Part shown: one piece after another, positions 17,227 through 26,043 of the stretch | How the letters are laid out: every line of letters begins with the position of its first letter | Numbering within the stretch: position 1 is the first letter of the stretch | Source of the DNA: Zhenhengia yiwuensis | GTDB taxonomy: Bacteria > Bacillota > Clostridia > Lachnospirales > Cellulosilyticaceae | Assembly: GCF_014384995.1 (NCBI RefSeq) | Contig: NZ_JACRSY010000001.1 | Location: 62,001-126,000 of the forward strand | Length of the DNA stretch: 64,000 bases | Direction: 5' to 3' | Translations under genes and position numbers: made by a program | Notes under the pieces: generated by a model | The model's input: the letters and a program-made list of their open reading frames with translations, nothing else | Told to the model about the DNA's origin: nothing | Databases searched by the model: none

Positions 17227-18306
17227 TTGAAAGAACAAGTACAAGATCCCAAATTACTGTTTAAGGCTAAATTAGAACAACTTATCACCTTAGCTAAAGA
17301 AAGAAAAGGTGTTTTAGAGCAGAGCGATGTTATTGATGCATTTGTGAATATAGATGTAGATCCTGCTAAAATCGAGCAGGTATATGAATATTTAGAAGCT
17401 CAAGGTATCGATATTATCGGTAACATGAAAGAAATGGAAATCGAAGAAGAAATCGATATCTCACTCCCAGATGATATGAGTATAGATGATCCTGTACGTA
17501 TGTATTTAAAAGAAATTGGTAAGGTACCACTTCTTTCAGGAGCAGAAGAGATTGCATTAGCAGAACGTATTGAACAAGGTGATGAAGAAGCAAAAAAACG
17601 TCTTGCAGAAGCTAACCTTAGACTTGTAGTAAGCATTGCAAGAAAATATATTGGCCGTGGTATGGCCCTTCTTGACTTAATTCAAGAAGGTAACCTTGGT
17701 CTGATTAAAGCTGTAGAAAAATTCGATTACCGTAAAGGTTTTAAATTCAGTACTTATGCAACTTGGTGGATTAGACAAGCTATCACAAGATCTATTGCAG
17801 ACCAAGCGCGTACTATTCGTATTCCAGTACACATGGTAGAAACTATGAATCGCTTAATGCGTGCTTCTAAACAACTGCTTCAAGAGTTAGGTCGTGACCC
17901 ACAACCAGAAGAAATTGCAGAATTTATGGACATGCCAGTAGAAAAGGTACGTGAAGTTATGAAAATTTCAAGAGAGCCAGTATCTCTTGATACGCCAATT
18001 GGTGAAGAAGAAGATAGTCATTTAGGAGACTTCATTCCAGATGAGGATACGCCAGTACCTATCGAGGCTGCTTCCTTTGCACTTCTTAAAGAGCAGTTAA
18101 GTGAAGTACTTGAGACACTTACAGAAAGAGAACAAAAAGTACTTATGCTTAGATTTGGTCTTGAAGATGGACGTGCACGTACCCTTGAAGAAGTAGGTAA
18201 AGACTTCAACGTTACAAGAGAGCGTATTAGACAGATTGAAGCGAAAGCTTTAAGAAAACTTCGCCATCCAAGTAGAAGTAACAAACTTAAAGATTATTTA
18301 CAATAA
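17227..18306 (+). CDS. rpoD: Primary sigma factor (RpoD/SigA)
   Basis: 359 residues from a TTG start. Region 1.2 begins near residue 90 (DPVRMYLKEIGKVPLL). Region 2 has RKYIGRGMALLDLIQEGNLG and YATWWIRQAITRSIADQART, region 3 follows, and region 4.2 has VTRERIRQIEAKALRKLRHP at the C-terminus. It directs RNA polymerase to TTGACA/TATAAT promoters such as those seen across this window. The frame is open back to 16984 through the cobalamin terminator, which cannot be coding. AGGAG at 17211-17215 with 11 bases to TTG 17227 fits best. No dnaG is adjacent, unlike in many Firmicutes. Confidence 0.95.
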   Translation: MKEQVQDPKLLFKAKLEQLITLAKERKGVLEQSDVIDAFVNIDVDPAKIEQVYEYLEAQGIDIIGNMKEMEIEEEIDISLPDDMSIDDPVRMYLKEIGKVPLLSGAEEIALAERIEQGDEEAKKRLAEANLRLVVSIARKYIGRGMALLDLIQEGNLGLIKAVEKFDYRKGFKFSTYATWWIRQAITRSIADQARTIRIPVHMVETMNRLMRASKQLLQELGRDPQPEEIAEFMDMPVEKVREVMKISREPVSLDTPIGEEEDSHLGDFIPDEDTPVPIEAASFALLKEQLSEVLETLTEREQKVLMLRFGLEDGRARTLEEVGKDFNVTRERIRQIEAKALRKLRHPSRSNKLKDYLQ

Positions 18307-18307
18307 T

Positions 18308-18352
18308 AAAAATCCTAGTTATTTAGCTTGCTGAATAACTAGGATTTTTTTA
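18308..18352 (+). terminator. Terminator of rpoD
   Basis: A 15-bp perfect stem (18309-18323 with 18334-18348) with a 10-base loop and a T run, just after the rpoD stop. Confidence 0.9.
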
Positions 18353-18386
18353 TCCATACTATTCCTATAAGCAAGGGAGGGAAGGT

Positions 18387-18947
18387 ATGGAAGGAATGAG
18401 CCAGATTTTTTATAAGGTTTTAAGTCATTATAAGGATGAAGATTATTTGTATTTTTATTTTAAATATCATCTAGCACCTGTGGTAGAACATTTAAAACCG
18501 GCTGCAACATTAACTATAACAAGAGATATACGGGAGAGATGGGATCAGTATGGAGCAGGTGTTGTGAAAAAATTAGGGTTAGAATGGCAAGTGTTAAGAA
18601 ATAAGGAAAAGAGTATCATTCTTTTTTTATATCGAAAGGAAGCTTTAGAAGATGTAATAAAAGATAGGGATATAGAAGAGTATTTAAGAAAGATTGGATA
18701 TCCTGTAGAAGATTTAGAAGGTGTGATACAATTTTTGATTAAAAGATATACTTTATTTTCTTACCCTCATGAGATTGGCCTATTACTAGGGATTCCATTA
18801 GAAGATGTGAAAGCCTTTACTGACGATCCTTATAGACCATGTCTTTTAAAAGGTTATTGGAAGGTTTATAGTAACCAAGAAAGAGCGAAAGCTCTTTTTA
18901 AAGCATACGACCAAGTGCGGCTCAATACTCTAAAAGCACCTATTTAA
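18387..18947 (+). CDS. DUF3793 family protein
   Basis: 186 residues matching the DUF3793 pattern: an N-terminal YHLAPVVEHLKPAATLTI stretch, an RDIRERWDQYG segment, a CLLKGYWKVY end motif, and the conserved SYPHEIGLLLGIPLEDVKAF near residue 128. The family is found mostly in anaerobic Firmicutes and has no established function that I know of. GGGAGGGAAGG precedes the ATG. Its stop codon overlaps that of the convergent TDT transporter gene. It sits behind the rpoD terminator, so it is not clearly part of an rpoD operon. Confidence 0.85.
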   Translation: MEGMSQIFYKVLSHYKDEDYLYFYFKYHLAPVVEHLKPAATLTITRDIRERWDQYGAGVVKKLGLEWQVLRNKEKSIILFLYRKEALEDVIKDRDIEEYLRKIGYPVEDLEGVIQFLIKRYTLFSYPHEIGLLLGIPLEDVKAFTDDPYRPCLLKGYWKVYSNQERAKALFKAYDQVRLNTLKAPI

Positions 18948-18964
18948 TGTTGAATAGGTGCTTT
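18933..18964. terminator. Bidirectional terminator over a stop-codon overlap
   Basis: A 12-bp perfect inverted repeat (18933-18944 with 18953-18964) with an 8-base loop. It contains both stop codons of the convergent genes DUF3793 (+) and TDT transporter (-). T runs are short, so strength is uncertain. Confidence 0.65.
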
Positions 18965-19930
18965 GCTTACAGAAAGTTTATAGAATAATAAGCTTAACAG
19001 TTTATAAACAATATAGCCAATGACTAAAGTTGCTACAAAAAGTTCAATATAAAAAAGCTGATTGACAAAGGTTGCCCATATAGAATTGATAGAATCAAGG
19101 TAATGTGCAAACCTTTGAATTGCAACACTTCCAACAGCTAAAGGGAAAGTAAGTGGAGCCAGACCTGGGTGGAATGGAATTTTAAGAAGCTGTGGAAGAA
19201 GTGTATAAACATAAGCTGTAGATAAAAGTGCAAGTGGCACTAAAACACTAAGTAGAATAGGGTTAGGATTACTAAAAGTTGCTAAATAACCAGCTAGACA
19301 TACACTAGCAGGAGCTGCAATAATAGCTAGTGTAACGCGTTTATCATCTTCTACCTTACCATGTGTTGCAATGCGATATAAAAAGGCAAGAAGCATGATA
19401 ATATAGAGGCCAAAAGCTATATAGAAAATAGAGCGAGATACGTAAGTGGTTTCAACAGCAGGGCTACTTACTGCTGCAACACCAATGCCTACTGTAGGGA
19501 TAAACCAACTTGGTACAACGTGTTTCCAGTGGAAATTTTGTGTTTGAGCTAGAATGAATAATCCTGCAAGTATAATAAAAAGGACAATAGCAAAAAGCCA
19601 TACCGCTTGTCCAAAGGGTTTCCCAAAGGTGCGTGCGATAAATCCTGAAAAAACCATAAGAGTCATGGCAATAGTAGGATAGAAGCTTCCAATAAGGCAA
19701 TGCTGCATTTCATCAAAGCTTTTTTTAGGATGAAGGCAGATTTTAATAAGCATAAGCGTAACAGCTGTAGCTGCAAAAAAATTAGCGAAAGCACGAATCC
19801 ATAAAGCGCCAAAGTCTCCCCAAAGGTTACCTAAGGTAATGAATCCTAAAGAGATACCAGTAATCGCTACAGGAATATTACCGAAATCATGTTTTGTTAA
19901 GTTAATAGATCGATGATGTATAGGGTGCAT
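18944..19930 (-). CDS. TDT family (TehA/SLAC1-like) transporter
   Basis: 328 residues with about ten hydrophobic segments and no large soluble domain. The pattern PVAITGISLGFITLGNLWG, with later FPLAVGSVAIQRFAHYL, fits the tellurite-resistance/dicarboxylate transporter family, whose members are anion channels or exporters for dicarboxylates, sulfite or chloride. TAGGAGGAAATT lies before the ATG. It is divergent from a LysR-type regulator, which may control it. Substrate unknown. Confidence 0.85.
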   Translation of the reverse strand: MHPIHHRSINLTKHDFGNIPVAITGISLGFITLGNLWGDFGALWIRAFANFFAATAVTLMLIKICLHPKKSFDEMQHCLIGSFYPTIAMTLMVFSGFIARTFGKPFGQAVWLFAIVLFIILAGLFILAQTQNFHWKHVVPSWFIPTVGIGVAAVSSPAVETTYVSRSIFYIAFGLYIIMLLAFLYRIATHGKVEDDKRVTLAIIAAPASVCLAGYLATFSNPNPILLSVLVPLALLSTAYVYTLLPQLLKIPFHPGLAPLTFPLAVGSVAIQRFAHYLDSINSIWATFVNQLFYIELFVATLVIGYIVYKLLSLLFYKLSVSKAPIQH

Positions 19931-19947
19931 AATTTCCTCCTAGTGCG

Positions 19948-19968
19948 TTTATTATGTATATAAATAAA
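19948..19968. promoter_or_regulatory. Possible LysR operator between the TDT and lysR genes
   Basis: A 21-base element with 6-bp inverted arms TTTATT and AATAAA around 9 bases, of the T-N11-A type bound by LysR proteins, in the 123-base divergent gap. The region is very AT-rich, so chance occurrence is quite possible. Confidence 0.3.
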
Positions 19969-20053
19969 GTATAATAAAAGTGTAATGATAAGTAAAATAA
20001 ATGTATTTAATGAATATAATAGAAAAAATTAATAATTGAATTAGGGTGAAAAT

Positions 20054-20962
20054 ATGTTGGAAGAACTTAAAACTTTTATAGCAGTAGTAGAATGCAAGAA
20101 TTTTACTAAAGCGAGTGAAAAAATTAATTTATCTCAACCTAGTGTAAGTATTCACATTAAAAACTTAGAAAAGTTCTTTGGAGTAGAGCTCATTATAAGG
20201 TCGGTAAAACAAAAGAATATTATTATTACAGAAAGTGGACAGCTTCTTTATAGGAGAGCAAAGGAAATGATTAATCTTTTAGAAATGACAAGGGAGGAGG
20301 TTGTGAATCTTTCTAGTAGTGTGAAAGGACATTTAAAAATAGGAGCAACTTATACAATAGGAGAATATATTTTGCCAAACTTTCTGCAGATGTTTTGTGA
20401 GCAGTATCCTGAAGTGGAGATAGAAGTAGTCATTGGGAATACAGAAGAAATTAGTCGTAAGGTACAAGGCTTACAAATTGATATAGGGCTTATAGAGGGG
20501 ATGGGTCATATGGAGGAGTTTAGACAGACTTATTTTTTAAAGGATGAACTTGTTTTAATTCTCCCAAAAACACATGAACTTACTCAAAAGAATCTATCTA
20601 ATGATGCACTTCAAGAGCAGAAGTGGGTAACAAGAGAGATAGGTTCAGGACTTAGAGAATACTTAGATGTATTTTTAACACATCATCAAATTGTGCCTAG
20701 GAGTAAACTGGTTTTTGGGAGTAATTATGCTATTAAAGAAGCAGTAAAAAATGGATTAGGAATTGCTATGGTTTCATGGTATGTGGCAAAAGATGCTGTA
20801 TTACGTGATGAAGTAAAAATGCTCACGTTAGAGGAAACCTATTATAGAAACTTTTCCTATATTCTTCCTAAAGATTTAGTGACTATGAAAGTTATAGAAG
20901 TTTTTGCTCAGACTTTAGAGAGCTTTTATCAAAGTTCTTCAGGAGACTGTTTACCATTATAA
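20054..20962 (+). CDS. LysR-type transcriptional regulator
   Basis: 302 residues. The N-terminal winged helix-turn-helix (residues 1-60) contains FTKASEKINLSQPSVSIHIK, and the effector domain begins near 90 with GHLKIGATYTIGEYILPNFL. This resembles the CysL/YtlI group of LysR proteins, but the ligand cannot be named. It is divergent from the TDT transporter, the usual layout for a LysR protein and its target. Its last 34 bases overlap the 3' end of the convergent superoxide dismutase gene. Confidence 0.92.
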   Translation: MLEELKTFIAVVECKNFTKASEKINLSQPSVSIHIKNLEKFFGVELIIRSVKQKNIIITESGQLLYRRAKEMINLLEMTREEVVNLSSSVKGHLKIGATYTIGEYILPNFLQMFCEQYPEVEIEVVIGNTEEISRKVQGLQIDIGLIEGMGHMEEFRQTYFLKDELVLILPKTHELTQKNLSNDALQEQKWVTREIGSGLREYLDVFLTHHQIVPRSKLVFGSNYAIKEAVKNGLGIAMVSWYVAKDAVLRDEVKMLTLEETYYRNFSYILPKDLVTMKVIEVFAQTLESFYQSSSGDCLPL

Positions 20963-21561
20963 ATATTTTCAGCACGATCCCAGTTAATGATGTTGAAGAA
21001 AGCATCAATATATTCTGGGCGTCTATTTTGATATTTAAGATAATAAGCGTGTTCCCAAAGGTCAATAGTCATAATAGGGGTGAGCCCTAAAGTAATAGGT
21101 GTAACTTGGTTTGGTGTATTGAAAATCTCGAGTTTATTATCTGCATTTTTAACAAGCCAAGTCCAGCTTGAGCCAAAGTTTTTAATAGCAGCATCTTTAA
21201 AGGCTGTTTTAAAAGCTTCAAAGCTTCCAAAGGTTGTATCTATGGCTGATTTTAAATTGCCTACAGGTTCTTTTGAAGCATTAGGAGCCATGTTATACCA
21301 TAAGAAATTATGATTATAGACACCACCACCTTGATTGGTTAAATTTGTTTTAAGAGGTTCTGTTAGTGAATCAAGATGAGTAAGGAGTTCGGTAAGAGAT
21401 TTTTCTCCTAACTGAGGATTGTTAGTAATAATCTCATTAAGCTTATCTACATAAGCCTGATGATGTTTGTCATGATGAAAATGAAGAGTTGCTTCATCGA
21501 TATAAGGTTCTAATGCAGTATAAGCATAAGGTAGAGGAGGAACAGAAAATAATGTAGACAT
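20929..21561 (-). CDS. sodA: Superoxide dismutase, Fe/Mn type
   Basis: 210 residues. The N-terminal FHHDKHHQAYVDKLN and NHNFLW segments supply two metal-binding histidines, and the signature DLWEHAYYLKYQNRRPEY supplies the aspartate and third histidine. It converts superoxide to peroxide and oxygen in the cytoplasm; Mn versus Fe preference is not certain. The preferred start is ATG 21561 with AAAGGATG upstream; the TTG one codon earlier is less likely. It lies divergent from the oxygen-sensitive glycyl-radical operon and overlaps lysR by 34 bases at the 3' ends. Confidence 0.95.
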   Translation of the reverse strand: MSTLFSVPPLPYAYTALEPYIDEATLHFHHDKHHQAYVDKLNEIITNNPQLGEKSLTELLTHLDSLTEPLKTNLTNQGGGVYNHNFLWYNMAPNASKEPVGNLKSAIDTTFGSFEAFKTAFKDAAIKNFGSSWTWLVKNADNKLEIFNTPNQVTPITLGLTPIMTIDLWEHAYYLKYQNRRPEYIDAFFNIINWDRAENIYNGKQSPEEL

Positions 21562-21633
21562 CAAATCATCCTTTCAAAAATAAGATTGTACTCTTAATAT
21601 ATGTCAGAATACATAAGACCATACATTAATGCT

Positions 21634-21662
21634 TTACGAAGGCATAGGATATAGGCTACAAT
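21634..21662 (+). promoter_or_regulatory. Sigma-A-like promoter of the yjjI operon
   Basis: TTACGA at 21634-21639, a 17-base spacer and TACAAT at 21657-21662, 46 bases before the yjjI start codon. Confidence 0.55.
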
Positions 21663-21708
21663 AGAGGGAAAGCCATTAGAACAATAGACAGCTAAGGAGA
21701 GTGACAAC

Positions 21709-23187
21709 ATGGCCTTAAATATTATACAAGACACGACTCTAACTTTTGAACAGAAAGTTGTTGCACTTGCGAGGCATGCAGAAAATAGCCTAAATGTTTT
21801 AAATATCAGTAAAGAAGTGCAAGATTTAAGAGATAAGGGTATTATATGTGATCTTTTTGAAGGAAATGCCCCTTATAGACCACGTTATATTTTACCAGAT
21901 TACGAGAAATTCATGAAAGAAGGCTGTAAGTTCTTAGAACTTGCCCCACCTACTAATATTTGGGAAGCTACACATGCTCTTTTAATTTTTTATAAACATG
22001 TACCTTCTATTACAACGATGCCAGTTTACATCGGTAATTTAGATACATTACTTGAGCCATTTGTAAAAGATGAAGATGAGGCGAGACTTGCTATTAAGCT
22101 ATTCTTAACACACATTGACCGAACGATTACAGATTCATTTTGTCATGCTAATATTGGACCATATGCTACAAAAGCAGGACAAATTATATTAGAAGTAGAA
22201 CGTGAACTTGAAAATGCTACACCAAATATTACTTTAAAATACAGTGAAGTAACACCAAAAGCTTTTGCTATTGAGGGGATTAAAACAGCTTTAAAAACAG
22301 CTAAACCAAGTTTTGCAAATGATAAGATGTTTACACAGGACTTAGGGAACTATGGTATTGCAAGTTGTTATAATGGACTTCCAGTAGGTGGAGGTGCCCA
22401 TACACTTGTCCGTATGAATTTAGTTAAATTAGCCCATACAGCTAAGAGTGTAGAGGATTTCTTTGAAGTAAAACTACCTCAGGCTATGGCTGCTATGGCC
22501 GAATATATTGAGGAACGTATTCGTTTCTTAGTAGAAGAAAGCACTTTCTTTGAAACGCATTTCCTTGTAAAAGAACAATTTATTAGAAAGGATAACTTTA
22601 CTTCTATGTTTGGGTTAGTAGGCTTGGCAGAATGTGTTAACCATTTATTAGGTGCGACAGCTAAGGAAGAACGTTTTGGTCATTCTAAAGAAGCTGATGC
22701 ACTAGGCCTTCGTATTATTGAAACTATGCATGGCTTTATTGAGACTCATCCAAGTCCAAATTGCAAGGCTACAAATGAAAAACTTTTATTACATGCACAA
22801 GTTGGTATTGGCGATGATATTAATACAAGTCCAGGGTGTCGTATTCCAATTGGAGAGGAACCTGAGCTTTGGAAACATCTTGTACAGTCAGCTGCTTTCC
22901 ATAAATATTTCCCATCAGGAATTGGTGATATCTTCCCATTTGAAGTAACAGCTATGCAAAATCCTGAGGCTATTTTAAATATTATTGAAGGTGCTTTTGA
23001 AGAAGGTATGCGCTATATTTCAATTTATAGTTCAGAATGTGATGTAATTCGTATTACAGGATACCTAGTTAAGAAAAGTGAAATAGAAAAGCTAGATCGT
23101 GGTGAAGCAACCCTTCAAGATACGGTTGTACTGGGTCAGGGTCAAGTAAGAAATGGAAAAGTTTTAGAAAGAATGATCCGTGTATGA
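21709..23187 (+). CDS. yjjI: YjjI family glycyl-radical enzyme
   Basis: 492 residues, close to E. coli YjjI (516). The C-terminal radical loop reads IRITGYLV with Gly451 as the presumed radical site. A candidate thiyl-radical cysteine lies in ASCYNGLPVGGGAHTLVRMN near residue 225. Pyruvate formate-lyase-like enzymes use such a pair to cleave or rearrange substrates; the YjjI substrate is unknown to me. The gene is followed in a 4-base overlap by its own activase, and AAGGAG lies before the ATG. The radical form is destroyed by oxygen, which gives meaning to the divergent superoxide dismutase. Confidence 0.92.
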   Translation: MALNIIQDTTLTFEQKVVALARHAENSLNVLNISKEVQDLRDKGIICDLFEGNAPYRPRYILPDYEKFMKEGCKFLELAPPTNIWEATHALLIFYKHVPSITTMPVYIGNLDTLLEPFVKDEDEARLAIKLFLTHIDRTITDSFCHANIGPYATKAGQIILEVERELENATPNITLKYSEVTPKAFAIEGIKTALKTAKPSFANDKMFTQDLGNYGIASCYNGLPVGGGAHTLVRMNLVKLAHTAKSVEDFFEVKLPQAMAAMAEYIEERIRFLVEESTFFETHFLVKEQFIRKDNFTSMFGLVGLAECVNHLLGATAKEERFGHSKEADALGLRIIETMHGFIETHPSPNCKATNEKLLLHAQVGIGDDINTSPGCRIPIGEEPELWKHLVQSAAFHKYFPSGIGDIFPFEVTAMQNPEAILNIIEGAFEEGMRYISIYSSECDVIRITGYLVKKSEIEKLDRGEATLQDTVVLGQGQVRNGKVLERMIRV

Positions 23188-24020
23188 TAGAAGGCGTTAT
23201 TAATAAAATTATTCCTTTTAGTTCAGTAGATGGCCCAGGAAATCGAACAGCAATCTTTTTGCAGGGATGTAATTTTAATTGTATTTATTGTCATAATCCT
23301 GAAACTATTCAGCTTTGCACAGGTTGTGGTAGGTGCGTAGGGAGCTGTCCAAAAGATGCCTTATATCAAGCAGAAGCTACTATAGTGTGGGAAAAAGATA
23401 GATGTTGTGAATGTGACACATGTACCGCTTTATGTCAAAAGAGTAGTAGTCCTCGTACAATGAAGATGGATACAGATAGGTTGTTTGAAGAGATGAAACT
23501 CTATAAACGCTTTATTGATGGTATTACTGTATCTGGTGGAGAATGTACATTACAGCAAGAGTTTCTAGTAGAGTTGTTTAGGCGTGCTAAGACAGAAGGC
23601 TTAACTTGTATGATTGATACTAATGGTTCTAATGATTTTAAGAAGATGCCAGAACTTGTAGCATTATGTGATGGCTTTATGCTAGATGTAAAAGTGTATG
23701 ATGCTAAAGCTCATGAAAAATATATAGGTGCGCCTAATGAGGCTGTATTAGCAAACTTGCACTATCTCGCTTCTATAGGAAAACTCTATGAAGTAAGGAC
23801 AGTAGTCGTACCAGAGTTATTCGACAATGAAGAGACAGTACGCTATACAGCAAGTATTCTTACAGGATATGATGCTTCGATTAGATATAAGCTTATTCAG
23901 TATAGAAGTATGGGAGTAAGAGAAGAAGGAAAAAAATTACGATCACCTTCTAGAACAGAAATGAATCAGCTTGAACAAATTGCTAAGAAGTTAGGATGTA
24001 AGCAAGTCATTGTTGTATAA
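23184..24020 (+). CDS. yjjW: YjjW-type radical SAM glycyl-radical enzyme activase
   Basis: 278 residues. The SAM cluster motif CNFNCIYC lies at residues 29-36. A two-cluster ferredoxin insert follows with CTGCGRCVGSC (about 48-58) and CCECDTCTALC (about 73-83), as in activases of the PFL-activase family with an inserted ferredoxin domain. It would generate the glycyl radical on the YjjI protein encoded directly upstream by reductive SAM cleavage. Start and upstream stop share ATGA, indicating coupled translation. Confidence 0.94.
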   Translation: MIEGVINKIIPFSSVDGPGNRTAIFLQGCNFNCIYCHNPETIQLCTGCGRCVGSCPKDALYQAEATIVWEKDRCCECDTCTALCQKSSSPRTMKMDTDRLFEEMKLYKRFIDGITVSGGECTLQQEFLVELFRRAKTEGLTCMIDTNGSNDFKKMPELVALCDGFMLDVKVYDAKAHEKYIGAPNEAVLANLHYLASIGKLYEVRTVVVPELFDNEETVRYTASILTGYDASIRYKLIQYRSMGVREEGKKLRSPSRTEMNQLEQIAKKLGCKQVIVV

Positions 24021-24042
24021 AAACATTTAAAGGAGAAATTGA

Positions 24043-24747
24043 GTGAAGAAAATTAATTGGAAAAAGATATTAAATTATTTTGTTATGATGTCGCTTATTT
24101 TTTCGATTGTGTTCATTATTATGACCATGATAGCGGCACCAAGTATGGCAGATCCAAATGAACCTTTTGTACGTGTGAAAAGTGATTATGTTTTAATGTT
24201 ATTACAATGTATAGTTGGAGTATTTGCGATGCTTCTTCCAGGACTATTAAAGAAAAAGATTAATTTAGAAATCCCTTCTAATATGATGATTTTATATACA
24301 GTATTTTTATATTGTGCGATTTATTTGGGAGAAGTGCGTAGTTTCTATTATACAGTACCACATTGGGATACTATTTTACATACTTTCAGTGGAGCCATGC
24401 TAGGAGCATTAGGATTTTCCTTTGTAAGCTTCCTCAATAAGGCAGAAAGAGTACCTATGCATTTAAGTCCTATGTTTGTTGTTGTGTTTGCTTTCTGTTT
24501 TGCAATTACTTTAGGTGTAGCATGGGAAGTATATGAATTTATGGCAGATGGTCTACTTGGTACGAATATGCAAAAGTTTGGACTAGAAGATGGAACAGGC
24601 TTTGTAGGAAGAGCAGCATTAATAGATACAATGAAAGACTTAATTGTAGATGCTGTAGGTGCCTTTGTGATGTCTGTTATTGGATATATTTCTCTTAAGT
24701 ACAAAAAAGGTTGGGTAGAAAATCTACTCCTTGAAATTAGAAAATAA
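24043..24747 (+). CDS. DUF2238-like (YjdF-type) integral membrane protein
   Basis: 234 residues with about six membrane segments. The motif HWDTILHTFSGAMLGALGF near 105-123 and GVAWEVYEFMADGLLG near 160-175 resemble the DUF2238/YjdF family, whose role is unknown. It starts with GTG at 24043 (AGGAG seven bases upstream), 22 bases after yjjW, so it is likely the third gene of the glycyl-radical operon. Whether it works with YjjI is inference from position only. Confidence 0.8.
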   Translation: MKKINWKKILNYFVMMSLIFSIVFIIMTMIAAPSMADPNEPFVRVKSDYVLMLLQCIVGVFAMLLPGLLKKKINLEIPSNMMILYTVFLYCAIYLGEVRSFYYTVPHWDTILHTFSGAMLGALGFSFVSFLNKAERVPMHLSPMFVVVFAFCFAITLGVAWEVYEFMADGLLGTNMQKFGLEDGTGFVGRAALIDTMKDLIVDAVGAFVMSVIGYISLKYKKGWVENLLLEIRK

Positions 24748-24778
24748 AAAGAACTCAGCGCAGGCTGAGTTCTTTTTT
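24746..24778. terminator. Bidirectional terminator
   Basis: Nine GC-richer stem pairs (24751-24759 with 24764-24772) plus flanking A/T pairs and a 4-base loop. It has T runs in both directions and serves the DUF2238 gene and the convergent permease gene. Confidence 0.9.
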
Positions 24779-25883
24779 ATAGAATGCTGATAATATAGAT
24801 AAGCGGTACAAATAGAAGAAGACCCGATACATTATAAAAAGTAAATTGTTTAAGGTAAGTACCTTTTTCATTTTCATAGGTGCCTATGTAAAGTTTATAA
24901 GAGATGACACTTGCTAAGGAAGCAAGAAGTGTACCTAGGCCTCCTATATTAACCCCTAGAAGTAAAGGCTCATAATAAGATGTAAAACCAGATAAAAGCA
25001 TAGTAGCGGGAACATTACTTATAAATTGGCTACTAATGAGGGCGGTGAAGTAAGTGCTACTTTCGCTACTTAGTATACTTTGCATAGATGCACGTATGGT
25101 AGGAAAAGTAGATACATTCCCCACAAAAATAAAAAAGCCTATAAAAGTTATAAGTAGGCTATAATCTACTTGTTTAAACAGTTTTCTATTAAGAAGAAGT
25201 ACAAAAGCTAGCACTATAAGGAAAGCCAGTGTACTGTCTAATACATGAAAAACAGAAAGTAAAATAATAAAAAAGAGTATACTAAAACCTATAATATGAC
25301 TTACTTTACCAACGGTAGGTAGCTCAAGCTCTAAAGACAAAGTTTTCTTAGGCTCTGTAAGTGTAAGTCCTATTAAAAAAATAATAGCTAAAAGCACTAC
25401 TGGGAGCATAATAGCAAAGAAAGTGCCTATAGATAAATTGTAATAGGAATATAAAAATAAATTTTGAGGATTGCCCATAGGTGTTAGGCAGCTACCTAAA
25501 TTAGCTGCAAGCGTTTGAAAAATAACAGTTTTAAGTACAGGAAGCTGTACTTTCTTTGAAATAATTAAGGTTAAAGGAACAAAGGTAATAAGGGCCACAT
25601 CGTTGGTAACGAACATAGCACTTATAAAAGTTATGAAGGTAAGTACAAAAGCCACCTTTTGATAAGAACTGCATTGTTTAAGTAAATAAATGGCTAAGTA
25701 ATCTAATACCTTAAGTTCTTTAAATGCTGCTACAACGATCATGAGGTTAAAAAGGAGTAAGAGTACCTTAAAGTCAATATAAGACCATTTAGGTATACTG
25801 AAACAGGAACTGACAAGAGCCAGTAAAAGAGAAAGTGTAAGGACACTATCTTTCTTTAAGTGATGGAATAGTTTATAAAGCAT
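24777..25883 (-). CDS. ArsB/NhaD/SLC13-type (ion transporter superfamily) anion permease
   Basis: 368 residues with about ten hydrophobic segments. FVTNDVALITFVPLTLIIS near residue 88 and NLGSCLTPMGNPQNLFLYSY near 130 are the paired re-entrant motifs of the CitMHS/ArsB/NhaD superfamily. Members move arsenite, citrate, sulfate or Na+ across the membrane. At 368 residues it is shorter than ArsB (about 430), and no arsenic gene is nearby. GGGAGA precedes the ATG. Substrate unknown. Confidence 0.82.
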   Translation of the reverse strand: MLYKLFHHLKKDSVLTLSLLLALVSSCFSIPKWSYIDFKVLLLLFNLMIVVAAFKELKVLDYLAIYLLKQCSSYQKVAFVLTFITFISAMFVTNDVALITFVPLTLIISKKVQLPVLKTVIFQTLAANLGSCLTPMGNPQNLFLYSYYNLSIGTFFAIMLPVVLLAIIFLIGLTLTEPKKTLSLELELPTVGKVSHIIGFSILFFIILLSVFHVLDSTLAFLIVLAFVLLLNRKLFKQVDYSLLITFIGFFIFVGNVSTFPTIRASMQSILSSESSTYFTALISSQFISNVPATMLLSGFTSYYEPLLLGVNIGGLGTLLASLASVISYKLYIGTYENEKGTYLKQFTFYNVSGLLLFVPLIYIISIL

Positions 25884-26043
25884 GATTAAATCTCCCTTGT
25901 GTGACTAACATTTTATAACTTAAACTATTGTATAACGAAATAAGAGGTTTATCAATTTAAGAAATAGATAGAACTAGACAACTTATTTAAAGATACGATA
26001 CAATAAATGCAGCCATATTGTGAGTTTAGAAAAGGAGAATGAT

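Noticed and set aside
24777..25883. Arsenite efflux pump ArsB
   Set aside because: The superfamily motifs fit, but the protein is short and no arsR, arsC or arsA is nearby, so only the superfamily is stated.
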